Assembly: GCA_016801885.1 (NCBI GenBank)
Contig: CM028887.1
Location: forward strand, 23,607,115 to 23,671,114
Direction: 5' to 3'
Length of the DNA stretch: 64,000 nucleotides
Source: Toxotes chatareus
Lineage: Eukaryota > Chordata > Actinopteri > Toxotidae
Part shown: positions 1-13,860 of the stretch, piece after piece
Layout of the letters: each line of letters begins with the position of its first letter
How positions within the stretch are numbered: the stretch's first letter is position 1
The notes under the pieces: generated by a model
The model's database searches: none
The model's input: the letters and a program-made list of their open reading frames with translations, nothing else
Told to the model about the DNA's origin: nothing
Made by a program: the position numbers and the translations under genes

Positions 1-38
1 TGCCAAGCCAGTCTGATTACATTAAACAGTTCCCTTAC
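1..38 (-). other. start of maml3 intron 3
   Basis: The donor GTAAGG at 38-33 follows the codon CAG of HGQ. Only the first 38 bases of the intron are in the window. Confidence 0.85.
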
Positions 39-982
39 CTGTCCATGAGGCTGCATGGCACTGAAGGGCATGTTCTGGTTCAACACTTTCTGCTTCATCA
101 GCAACATCCTCTTCTGCTCCTCACTCAGGTGAGCTGTCTGTCCCGGGATTGGCCCCTGGGTCTGCCCTGGCCCCGCCCCCTGGCCCCCACCTCCTCCACC
201 ACCCATATAGGGAGGCATCATGGGGTTCTTGACCTGACTGTTCCCTCCATGGGCGGAGTCATTCTCTGGCCTATGTGATCAACCCCGCTGCCGCTGAAGT
301 GACTCAGCGGTTTGGTGTTGTTATAGGACAACATGGCTGCTGTTTGCTGCTGCTGTTGCTGCTGTTGTTTAGACAGGGTATTCTGGTTGATGCTGTTTGG
401 CTGCTGCTGACCCATCATGCTCATGTGGTTGTGAGGGAGGTAGTTGCTCATGGGGGCTTTGGGTCCATTGTTGGGGGCCATCCCAGCCACTAAAGGGCCC
501 TGTGGTGTGTTAAAGGCTTGCGGTGGGTACATCATGGGGCTGTTGGGTTTGTCCTGGTTAAAGGGACCAGAGTTATATGGACTGGTTGGAGCGCCTGCGG
601 GGGACCAGTTAGCTGCTTGTTGCTGCTGCTGCTTCTGCTGCAGTAGTTTAGCACGTTGCTGGGCCATTGCTTTTAGCTGCTCTGCTGGAGAAAGTTCAGG
701 CGTCACTGGCCCTACAGGCTGACCTCCAGGGGCAACCCCTGCCGCTCCAGGTCCCGTTCCCGCCTGACTGACCCCTGGGCCCGGGTTCATCATGTATCCA
801 TTCCCAGGCCTAGAGACTGCTTGTGTCTGAGCCTGGGTTGGGGTTTGAGGGGAACGAGCCACGCAGTTGTGCAATGGAGAACCTGATGCCATGGCAACGG
901 CTGGAGACTGCTGCAAAGGTTGCTGCGGAGGTGTTCCATTGGCAGTGGTGGCAAACTGAGGGCCTGACGATGATGGTCGGAC
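39..982 (-). CDS. maml3: maml3 coding exon 3: Gln/Pro-rich region, with an apparent one-base frameshift
   Basis: Coding starts at 982 after the acceptor TCCTCAG and opens VRPSSSGPQF, matching the MAML3 sequence that follows GSPQ. Recognisable blocks are RSPQTPTQAQ, RPGNGYMMNP, LSPAEQLKAMAQQRAKLLQQ, KPNSPMMYPPQAFN, YLPHNHMSMM and TKPLSHF. There are two short glutamine runs. At 243-248 the frame breaks: after GQRMTPPM the original frame reads EGTVRSRTP and then TGA. Shifting by one base from here restores family-like sequence: NPMMPPYMG, a glycine run, TAHLSEEQKRMLLMKQKVLN and MQPHGQ, ending at the donor CAG|GTAAGG (38). The exon is 944 bp, one short of 945, as expected if a single G is missing from the ATGGAGGGAAC context. 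The region belongs to the flexible coactivation surface of mastermind proteins. The identity is secure; whether the lesion is biological is not. Confidence 0.9.
344..367 (-). repeat. CAG/CAA run encoding eight glutamines in maml3 exon 3
   Basis: Eight consecutive Gln codons (a CAG/CAA mix) lie between NTLSK and TAAML. A second, interrupted run (Q2-K-Q5) lies at 617-640. Mammalian MAML3 has far longer glutamine tracts at the second site, so the fish protein is much less expanded. The CAA interruptions would be expected to stabilise the repeat. Confidence 0.9.
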
Positions 983-2241
983 CTGAGGAGAGGAGGCCAA
1001 ACACAAAAAATCTCATGAGACTTGTATACTGTTAACTATCAACTAGAGGATGAATCCGCTCCTCTAGATCTTTCTGTACAAATCTTTCTGTCTAGAAGTA
1101 CTTACAACACACGGCTCCCCCTACACTTACAACTTGTTGTTTTTACATTTCTGTTTGTGTACATATTAAAAAGATGAGACACGACTTACTGGTTGGATAG
1201 CTTTGAATATGGTGGTTGGTGTATTATTAAACTTTGGAGAGACCCAGACTTGCTGTTTGCCCCTGGTTTACATCTTTCTGCTAAAGTAAGCTAATTGCCT
1301 GTGGGCTTCAGCTGCATACTTACAGCACAGACATGAAAACTGATCATCTTTTCTAATTCCTAAGGAAAAAAAAGAAAAAGAAAAAAGGTATTTCCCAAGA
1401 ATTCAGTCTTACTCAGTATATTACTCATTGCAGAGCAGTCCTCATTTACTAAATGAAACTCTTTATATCAAAAAAATATATAGATATTATTCCTGTTTAG
1501 TTACCTTGCTGGACTATTTAGGAATTGCTGAGAGATATTTTTGTTCCAAAGATACTAATTTGGCTTCCATTCAGAATAAAAAGTTCATGATACCTGCCCC
1601 TTTGCAATATCCACAAAAATCTGTTCATAACTTTAGAGATTTTTTTTTGTTTTTCTTGCTGGAAACCATGTTGTGTCAGACCAAAATACCTCCTGCTTAT
1701 AACACTTAATTATGTTACAACCCCAACACACTAAGTATTTTGTTTGTTTATTTCTTGTGCAGCACATCTGATTTACAGTTTTAGTCATGTGTTAGTCATT
1801 TAGAAACTGCAAACTGAAGGACACACTGGTGTAAATGTATTACTATGAACTGGATTAAGAATGAGTTCCCATTTAAAATCAGTTCAAATTATCTAGTTAG
1901 AAAGTGGATCAAAAAGTAGGAACAATAAGGAAATCAGAACTAAATTTTAACAAACATTTCAACAGGAATGTATAGCATTACCTGTAATCCTTCCATCAAC
2001 AAGAAACTCTAACTTGTACTGTGTGTGATGTTTATGCACGGTTTATGAATTACCGCTGTTCTCTCATTCTGACATGTTGACAGATCTATTGTGTCTGTTA
2101 CAACTAAAAGCCAACAAACACTCAAATTAGTGCTTGCAAGTGAGCAACAAACTGACAAATGTACTGTAATTCTAGCTTCAGAGAAATGATCTGACAAAAG
2201 GTGATCATAACTTAGGACAGGGACAAGGGGTTAACACTGAC
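983..2241 (-). other. maml3 intron 2
   Basis: The intron has a GTCAGT donor at 2241 and a CTCAG acceptor at 985-983, and is 1,259 bp long. The interior is AT-rich with A/T runs (1365-1386, 1647-1662). A pyrimidine tract precedes the acceptor. I see no repeat family, RNA gene or conserved-looking block in it. Confidence 0.88.
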
Positions 2242-2982
2242 CTGTGGTGAGCCTATGGGAACCTGTGGACCTCCCTGCGGAGGCTGAGGAGGTGGAGGCA
2301 GGGCTGCTGCTGGAGCCGCCCCCCCTCCAGATGCCGCCGTATTCCCAGCTGCTTCCTGTGGGCCCGGTGTCTGATTGTTTGCCGGCCTGCCAAACTCTGC
2401 CTCTTTCTTGTCCTCAAAGTCCTCATTGAAGAGGTCGTGCATATCGTCCTCTGGCACAGTGTTGGCCAGCTCATCGATTAGCTCCTGCCACTCCTGGTCA
2501 TTGAGGTTGATGTCAGAGAACAGTTTGTTCTGATTGGACAGAGACTGGGGATCAGAGGACTCCATCCCACCTCCGTCATCCAGCGGCTCCTGTTTCAGGT
2601 CTTTGAGGAGGCCAAAGCTGTCCTCCAGGTCCAGCGAGCCATTCAGCTTCATGTCAGGGAGATGGCTGCCACCGTTCTTCCCCAGCTCATCTGATGCCCG
2701 GCCTACATGGTTGCCATTGCTGTTTGTAGTGTTGTTTCCGGTGGAAGTGTTGGGCCCGCCGAGTAAAGGCTTAATGTCCATTTGGTGATGCAGAGGAGAG
2801 ATGGGTGGTACACTATTATTGTTATTGTTAGGGAGACCTGTTAGTGAGTCCAAACCACCAGAGCCCTCCTTCCGTACCCGTTTGGTGGTTGGTGAGTAGC
2901 TGCCTCCATCACAGATGCCGTTCTGGTCTCCATTGAGGGGCGATCGTGCGCTGTCCAGTTTTCTCTTTACAGTCTCCTGGAG
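2242..2982 (-). CDS. maml3: maml3 coding exon 2 (residues 127-373): basic and acidic coactivator region
   Basis: The acceptor (TTCTAG) ends at 2983 and coding begins LQETVKRKL, continuing directly from exon 1 with no split codon. A basic patch with TTKRVRK (about residues 158-164) is a plausible nuclear localisation signal. An Asn-rich linker follows. The motif LKQEP with Lys near residue 256 fits the sumoylation consensus (hydrophobic-K-x-E). The most conserved block, about residues 276-316, is acidic and runs from KLFSDINLND through EWQELIDELANTVPEDD to LFNEDFE; in the family this part of the protein recruits p300/CBP acetyltransferase. A Pro/Ala-rich tail ends in GSPQ at the donor CAG|GTCAGT (2241). 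The exon is 741 bp (247 codons) and intact. An apparent open frame continuing to 2212 reads intron. Confidence 0.94.
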
Positions 2983-4765
2983 CTAGAACGAAGAGGGAAA
3001 GGAAGATAGATTAGGCCTGGAGGGGCATCAGAGATTGGAAACGTTAACATTATGATGTATAACATTTCTGTTTTCTGAGATACCAGATCAATAGGCAACA
3101 GGCTGCTTCCTCTCTACACACATCAAGAACTGTCGTGAGAAGGCAAGAGGTGTGCTGAAAATCAAAATATCACCAAGACAAATCAATTGTTCTTTCAGCA
3201 CAGACTCAATCTGGCTGAAATAATGATCCCACCATTGAGTTCTCACATGGAGTATATCCTGGACACTATATACACACGCATGTGTGCAGAAGCACACTTT
3301 TTCTTTCATATGAAGTAAAAGACAGGCAAGACCAGCAGCCCACTCAATGAGCAATCCCTGCAGGCTGGACTCCAGTTTTTCTGAGATGGGAAGGGAAGCT
3401 CAAAAGAACAGCTCATATAGTATTCTCTCCATTATTAGCATTAGCCAATGGACAACTGAGCTGCACCATCTAAATCCACTCCCCATTCTTAGCCTAAACC
3501 CAACTGCCTCCACCACAGAACAGACGAGATAACAACAGGGTACTAACCAACGCTGGCTGGCAGTTAAGGTAATGACTATCATAGACCTGGGTGGGAGAGG
3601 AGAGGAGGTATGGAGCGACAGCAAGCAGAAACTGAGCCACAGAACCAAAGACGCAAGGAGTTAAGGGCAGAACCTGGGGAAAGGAACAAAGCGAGACCAT
3701 GCTCACATAAGAAATCTAAAATTCTTTTTTTTTTTTTTTAAATCACACTAAGCAAGTAATGTCCATCACCAAATATGTGCTTTCCAAAAAGTGGTTAGTG
3801 GATGCATCGACTGATGATGCATTGCTTATGGTTCAATGCAGTAATGGTACTTTTTAAAATGTATAAAAGTAAGTTAGTAAGCAGTTAGTACGTTAGTAGG
3901 GAAATTGGCATCTATCTAGACTCAGGTTAACAACGGGAACTGACAACAACTAAACTGTGATGGAAAAAGCAGGAAAGTGCAAAAAAATTGAGGTTTCTGT
4001 GCAATTTAATAAACTCTCAATCTCAATTTCACTCCTAACTCCTGTTAATTTCAAACCTTAATGAAGTTGGCAGAGAAATAGTAGATGCTATTAAAATGAA
4101 GGATGGGAAGCGGGGACCTCATTTATGAAAGGTTCCCAGGGTACAAATTTTGTGCTCCGACCCAAATCTGAGCCCACGTTTAAGATTCATACCAAAAGAT
4201 GATCTCTGTGTCAAAATAAGAGGCAAAGGCTCACATTAAACTCACTGTACAAGGAACAGATGCTATGGATACAGTATCATTCTTACCACTATTTGACTGA
4301 ACCTTCCTTACACTGGAACCTCCTTTCTATCTTATCCGCTCAGTCAATTTACACACACACACACACATTTGCACAAATGCATACAACTCATCCAAATGCA
4401 CAGACACACAAATGCACTTTGGTAGGAGCAGTTTGCAAGTTACATATACAGTACAGATCGACATTTTCAAACAGCAGTTTTTTGCAAACAGCAAAAAACA
4501 GTAAAATATTCAAATATTTTGTGAAATCTATGCTCTAAGCTTTCACATGTGAAAGAGTCACACACACACATGCAGAGGCAGCACCACTGATACATGTATG
4601 TGTGCAAATGCACGCTTAGCTCTTTGTTATTCAGATGGAACAACAGACAAAATATATTCAGATTGTATTCTGACCCTGAGGTGGACCCACTCAAGCTCAC
4701 ACACACACACACACCACATCAAAAAAACATACAAATCATCCTTTTTTTGACTTTCTTGGTTTCCT

Positions 4766-4766
<1 letters not shown>

Positions 4767-4822
<56 letters not shown>

Positions 4823-4845
4823 GTGTGCGTGCGTGCGTGTGTGTG
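4767..4845. repeat. (GT)n-(GC)n alternating tract
   Basis: Twenty GT units run into four GC units and then GT/GCGT units, all strictly alternating purine-pyrimidine for about 79 bp. Such tracts can adopt left-handed Z-DNA under supercoiling. A CA run sits 55 bp to the left (4700-4712), so a hairpin pairing is also possible. Confidence 0.9.
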
Positions 4846-5849
4846 CTGTCTGGTTGGCTTTCCCCTCTGTTGTCCACTATGACTGACAGTCAGCCTAATT
4901 ATCTTTATGGCATGATAAACATTATTAGTATTGACAGCCAAAACTACAGTGTGTGTGTGTGTATGGCTCTCATGCTGGTGTAGCCATTACAGGAACAACT
5001 GAGAAAAACACAGGAAAACACACATCTCCACTGTCACGACATGGCTTCATCAACTGTGTGTGTTTGTGTGTGTGGTCCTGCAATCAATGGGTTTAAATAA
5101 TTCAGGTCTCCTGTATGCAGGCTTGGGTGTGTGTGTGCGTTTGGGTCTTTGTGTGTGTGAGCATGCATGCATGTGTGTGTGTATGTGTATGTGTGTGTTA
5201 CAGGCTTTCCCTAACCGCCAGTGACTCATGTTGATAATAACAGACTCGCCTTTCAAAGCCCACCTATAAAAACTCCCATAATTATCCAGGTGGTGTGAAC
5301 TATAGCACCCTCCCACACAGACGCATGCATGTGCACACGCACACTGAGGTTTTTACATACACACCCACCCATAAAAAATCATTACCAGTTTAACCTTTTT
5401 GATAAAATGCTGAACATAGAGACAGAAACAAAGAAGCAGAAAAATATGTTCAGATGGAAAAAAAAAAAAAAAGATGGACTGATGATGTTCTGTCTGCTCG
5501 GTACTGTATGAGTCAGCACGCCACAGCCTGAGGGAACGACAGGATGAATGACAAAACTGTGAGCCGGTACAAAATACTTTATATTAACTATTAATCATTT
5601 GTTTCTTTCAGCACAATTACCAACGTAATTACACCTCTGAATTACAGTAATATACCTGTCAGGCACTGCAAACAGAACCCGACAATATTTTTATTCGTTT
5701 GACAATCATGGCAATAAAATACCTTTGAAGTGAACTGAATTGAGAGGAATGAGTGTTTGCATCTGTGAGAGAAAGAATCCAAGCCAGGATAAGATATGGA
5801 CAGTCAGAGACAAAAAAAAAATTGAAGTAGTTTAATCAAGCTGGAGTGC

Positions 5850-6360
5850 TCGAGAGCAGAGGGAAAAAGAGCATCGGAGTGAAAAGGACGAGAGGATGTA
5901 AAAGAGCAAAGACAGGAGTGAGAGAAAAAGGAAGGGAGCGCTGCTTGTTTCCCCTCCTTCGTCTCTTTCTGTACTCTTTGACATAAACACCTGCTGACTG
6001 CTCCTCTGTCTGCTCCCACAACAGACAGAGAGAGAGAGAGAGCGAGGGAGAGAGTGACAAAGATACAGGGAGACAAAGGTAAGAGAGAGAGACACACACA
6101 CACGGGGAGGAAGAAGGGATTTATTTGTCAGGCAGATGGTCTTTTTTCCTTTGAGTGGAGGAGCTACCAGAACATGAAGATGAAGAGGAGGAGAGAGGGT
6201 GAAGATGTGTGTGTGTGTTGGAGGGGGGGGGGTTGGACAGGGGAAGGGAGGGAGGAGGAGATAGGTGGCTTGATGGAAAGGCATAGCGCGCCAAATGACA
6301 GCGGGGAGCAAACGATGAGAGGGTGATCAGAGAGGGAGAGGGCGGGAGAGAAGAGAGACA
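5850..6360. repeat. purine-rich (GA) low-complexity block
   Basis: The plus strand is dominated by G and A in GAGAGA and AGGA motifs for about 500 bp, with a G9 run near 6221-6231. The antisense strand yields long Leu/Ser/Pro reading frames that are artefacts of this composition. Confidence 0.75.
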
Positions 6361-9339
6361 GAGATGGAACCACTAAGGTGCTGTTGTTATAGCAACCTGC
6401 TGCTCTGGTGCTTTGTGCGCTGCATCCTCCTTCTTCCTCCTCCTCCTCTCCTCTCGCTCACTTACTCACTCTCCACCACCCTGCCTCCTCTCCTCTCCTT
6501 CTTCTCTTTAAAAGGTTGAGAATCATACCGAATTCAAACCAAAGTCTCAACATTAAAAGAACATGTCTATGCCCAGACAGTTGAACAATACGTTACAGAC
6601 ATAGTGAAGACATGTGAAGGCATCTAGCAGACATGTCTCTCAATATAAGGATAATGGTCAATAATGGAAACCTTTTGTCTATAGGTTTACACTTGCCCAG
6701 ATATAAGAACATGCATTCCTGTATTCCTGCTAATATGAAGTGAATCTGATCAGAAGCCACACAACCATTTGCATCCTTTGTGAAAATAGCTGCAACATCT
6801 TTGATTCATACCAAGCAGCCCTTCTCCTCTCCGTCCTCTCCTACACCTCGATCCAACCTTTTTTCTCCTTCACTTCCTCCTCTCTCACAGCCGTTATCAT
6901 CTCCTCACTCTCGTCTCTGTTCTGACTGCAGGGGACAGTCCTGCCAATAACAGGCAGGATACAGCCATTCCACACACACACAAGCACACACACCACAGGT
7001 GATGACCACTGTACAAGAGAAAGCAATTAACCAGATAGAGTTAAGCAGACACACGAACATGGCAGGCACCTACATACACTTCTTTCATTATTCTTAAGTC
7101 TTTCTGTCTGTCTTCAATCTGTCTTTCTGCAGGGTGGTTGGTCAAAACCTAAAAAAAAAACGTTTTTGCTGTGTTAAGTATCAAGTAGGATCGCTAAATA
7201 TCAGCATGTCTGATCCATGAAACTCTTGCTGAGAACTCAGCAGCAGAAATGTTTTACAGATACAGTAAATCCTGATCTCAGCATCACAAACAAGCAAACA
7301 GAGCTTTACTGTAATGTTAACAATAAAACCTACTGTAGGACTCATCCACTAAGTTTAGTGAACTAATACTGGGCATTGACTGTTTTCATCCTCAATGATT
7401 CTGTGATCTCACAGCCAAAAGGGAAAATGTTGGGGAAAAGTTCTGTTAATCATTATCTACATTTAGGGTTTTCCCTACTATCATAACAATTCCTGTGAGC
7501 TCTTTACCGCTCTGGAGAGAAAGGATAACCCAAATATAAGGTTTTTTTTTCTGGAATTGAGATTTGGGTGGGAGTCAGCTTATATTTGTGAACAAGACAG
7601 TAATTACATGTTCATTACATCAGATATTCATTTTTGAATGGAGCGTGTACCAGTGTAACTTTTTGTTTTGCAGTCTTAATGTTGCTAGGCTGAAGAGTGT
7701 GTTCAGGTCCGTCTATAGCGAGTGTTTCAGAGTGACTCAGCCCTAAAAGTGTTTGGTTAGCTCGGTTTAACCTGCAGGAGTTTCTGAAGGCTGGTGTAAT
7801 GTGTTTTGCTGCTACAGAAGAAATAAATTCATGATGTCTGAAAACGAGTTCATAACATCTCCTGATGTCTTTACTGCAGAAATGAACCAGGGAGAAAATC
7901 TGTCAAACAGCCCAGAATTACAGCTGTCACAGACGATGAGCTCAAAAAGACAGTCTGGAAAATGCTAACTGTCAGAGAAAATTGGGGTTTCTGAGGGATT
8001 CTGAGAGGAGTGAGAGTGAGAATCGGCTCGCTACAGTAACTCAGTGGGCCGGCTAGTAGCTACACCCACTGAGAAAGTGAACTTAAAATGGCTATGGAAG
8101 ATGAGAAAATCACTGTTCAAATCCATTCACTATAAGCCTTGTTTTACCACTGTTATTGTGTATGGTGCACAGAGCAATCACACGTGAAAATGTAAACTTA
8201 CTTAAGGACACAGGGCTTATGTCATCAGTGAGCCTATTTGTCTTGCTTTACTTCTTGCTAAGGTCTGAGAGAACTGTTTTTTTTTCTAAATACGGTAACA
8301 GTAATGGTCCAAAACCATGAGAAAATTCATAGTTTTCAGTTAAATAACATGTAATCTTCTTGGGGGGGTCCCCAAAATCCTCTGACAAAACACATGAACA
8401 TACATTTGTTTGTTTGGGATCCTGGTTAGTGAAGTTAAAAAGATGAATTCACACACACACTCACTAACCAATAAAGGGGGCAAGGACATTTTGGCATACG
8501 AGGATTGAGCAGCCCTACATGTCATGTACATCTGACTACCTGATTACAGTCAGGTGGTGAGATATACTGTATGAAGGATCTACATCAAATGAAACCAAAA
8601 ATGCACCACTCTAATTTTACACACACTCACAAACACAAATACACACAAAAATATGTAGCAAATTTCATTTGGTTTCCCTAGAGCAGGACGGTATGGACCT
8701 TGTGGGGTGTGTGTGTGTGTGTGTGTGTGTGTTCCTGGTCTAGCCCACTAGACTGTGAAATGAGTCAATTAAATCAAACAGGTTTATATTAAGTAAATAT
8801 GTTTGCATGTGTACGTGTGTGTATGTGTGTGTGTGTGTTTATATTTGTTAGTGCATGAGAGTAGTGGTGATGGGGGTACAGCACAAAGCTGTATCCACCT
8901 ATTTTGAACCATAACCTGCCTGCAAACACAGCTGTTTAGATGTGAGGACTCCTACACATGACAACAACATTGTCCCTACAAAGTGACGCATTAGTGAAGT
9001 CGTGTCTACAAAAAACAGCAGTCTAGACTTGTTATGGGGGAATTTGATCAGAATTTGTTATGAAAAATCATTTCACCAGTTCACATTTCACGTCCGCTGA
9101 ATCTCACTTCTTCTATAGAAAGTGACTGTAGTATGATGGTTTCAATGAATGACTATCTGGCTGATTTTTAAAAGAAACCAGGAGCCTGTGTTGGCTATGA
9201 TATCTCACACTTCCTTTATACATTTTCTCCATGTGACCAGAAGTGAAGTGAAAATAGGGTTTTACTCTTGGCTTGCAGAGTCTAACATCAGTTTTAAAAT
9301 ACCTATCTGTTTGAAATTTAAGTTAGTTTTAATGATTCA

Positions 9340-9480
9340 CTCATTGACTCATTGTGAGAGTCAGACAGTCTGTCCTTCATCTCAAGGACAGAGGTTCAAG
9401 CAAAGGTCAGCAAGCATCCATCCTGCTGAAGCGTCTTTGAGCAAGACACTGAAACCAGACAGGAGTGTTGTTCTGTAAAT
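9340..9480 (+). repeat. SINE-like fragment (tRNA-derived type)
   Basis: The stretch contains a B-box-like AGGTTCAAGC and, about 50 bp later, CTTTGAGCAAGACACTGA. The latter resembles the 'TTGAGCAAGRCACTTAACCC' tail seen in common teleost SINE-like repeats. The 5' part is too decayed to delimit. A related copy lies at 53190-53420. Confidence 0.45.
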
Positions 9481-9589
9481 GATTAAGGGTCCGCAACTTG
9501 GCCCGAGCCTGAAAGCACTTGTTGGTAGAGAAAGATCTGGACCTGGTTCTGGGCCACACTAGTCAATGGGTACTGGCTAAGGTTCAGAT

Positions 9590-9730
9590 CTTAAAGGAAA
9601 AGTATGTGTAGTTGGATAAGTAATACCGCTCTCATGTCTACAAATACTGTTTACAGCTGGGACCAGCAGACAGTTAGTTTAGCTTAGCTTAGCATAAAGA
9701 CTTAAAAGAGTGGGAAACTGGGCCCACATT
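9590..9730 (+). repeat. truncated copy of a palindromic teleost repeat (left arm)
   Basis: The motif TTAGCTTAGCTTAGCATAAA followed by GACTTAAAA, with upstream ACCGCTCTCATGTCT, matches the left arm of a long inverted-repeat element I recognise from many teleost genomes. A fuller copy is at 36645-36970 in this window. The right arm is absent here. Confidence 0.6.
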
Positions 9731-9983
9731 TTCTAGCCTGTGTAGAACTCTACTCACACCTTCCCATTGTTGTTATTTTTGTAAGATTGTAAGATTTTCT
9801 TCCTGAATGTCAAACGTTTCAGACACACAATGTTTAGTTTTTGTGACCAGATCCCTGAACACTGAGCAAAAGATGGACAGAACACAAGAAGAAAAGAGAG
9901 TCTGTGGGAGTGAAGGACAGAAAACTCCAAGTGACAAGAGGAAGGTACAAACAAAAGAACCATTTGGCCGTCGTCCCAGAGAG

Positions 9984-9984
<1 letters not shown>

Positions 9985-10016
<32 letters not shown>
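9985..10016. repeat. (GT)16 microsatellite
   Basis: This is a perfect GT run followed by GGGAGAGAGAGA. It is one of many GT/CA tracts in the intron. Confidence 0.9.
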
Positions 10017-13634
<3,618 letters not shown>

Positions 13635-13749
13635 ATTTATGGATGCTCTAGTAGCAGGAATGGCAGTTTTTTTCCCCTCTTTCACCAGTTTTCCTTCTCT
13701 ACACTGTTGCCTCTGAGCTGAGGGGGGAAGAGAGGGAGCGAGAGAGCAA

Positions 13750-13860
13750 GAGCTACAGTGAGGGAGGGCGGCTGCTATGGTAACAGATCGCTGTGGCAGC
13801 CAGTGGAGGGGCCCTGATGGCTACTTGGCAGCAATGCCAGGATCTCACCGGCTGCACACA
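13750..13860. promoter_or_regulatory. candidate conserved non-coding element
   Basis: A roughly 110 bp stretch of balanced, non-repetitive sequence sits between purine tracts and CA repeats. It holds an X-box-like GCTATGGTAAC (13774-13784) and a half-palindrome TTGGCAGCAATGCCA (NFI-like, with spacing one base too long). This is a guess from base composition and motif content only. Confidence 0.22.

Larger units (their letters stand above)
2983..9339. other. intron 1 segment: microsatellites and purine tracts
   Basis: This is unique, moderately AT-rich sequence broken by CA/GT repeats (4341-4366, 4700-4712, 4767-4845, 5130-5198, 8706-8731, 8812-8838). A T-run lies at 3725-3739, and a long purine-rich block lies at 5850-6360. 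No transposon or RNA gene was recognised. An imperfect X-box-like palindrome lies at 6383-6396. Confidence 0.6.

Noticed and set aside
2212..2241. Continuation of exon 2 as VSVNPLSLS to a stop
   Set aside because: The donor CAG|GTCAGT at 2242/2241 and continuity of GSPQ with VRPSSSGP in exon 3 show these codons are intronic. Read-through would add only nine residues.
5804..6311. Minus-strand open frames up to 159 codons
   Set aside because: Composition artefacts of a purine-rich block, with no start context, splice structure or similarity.
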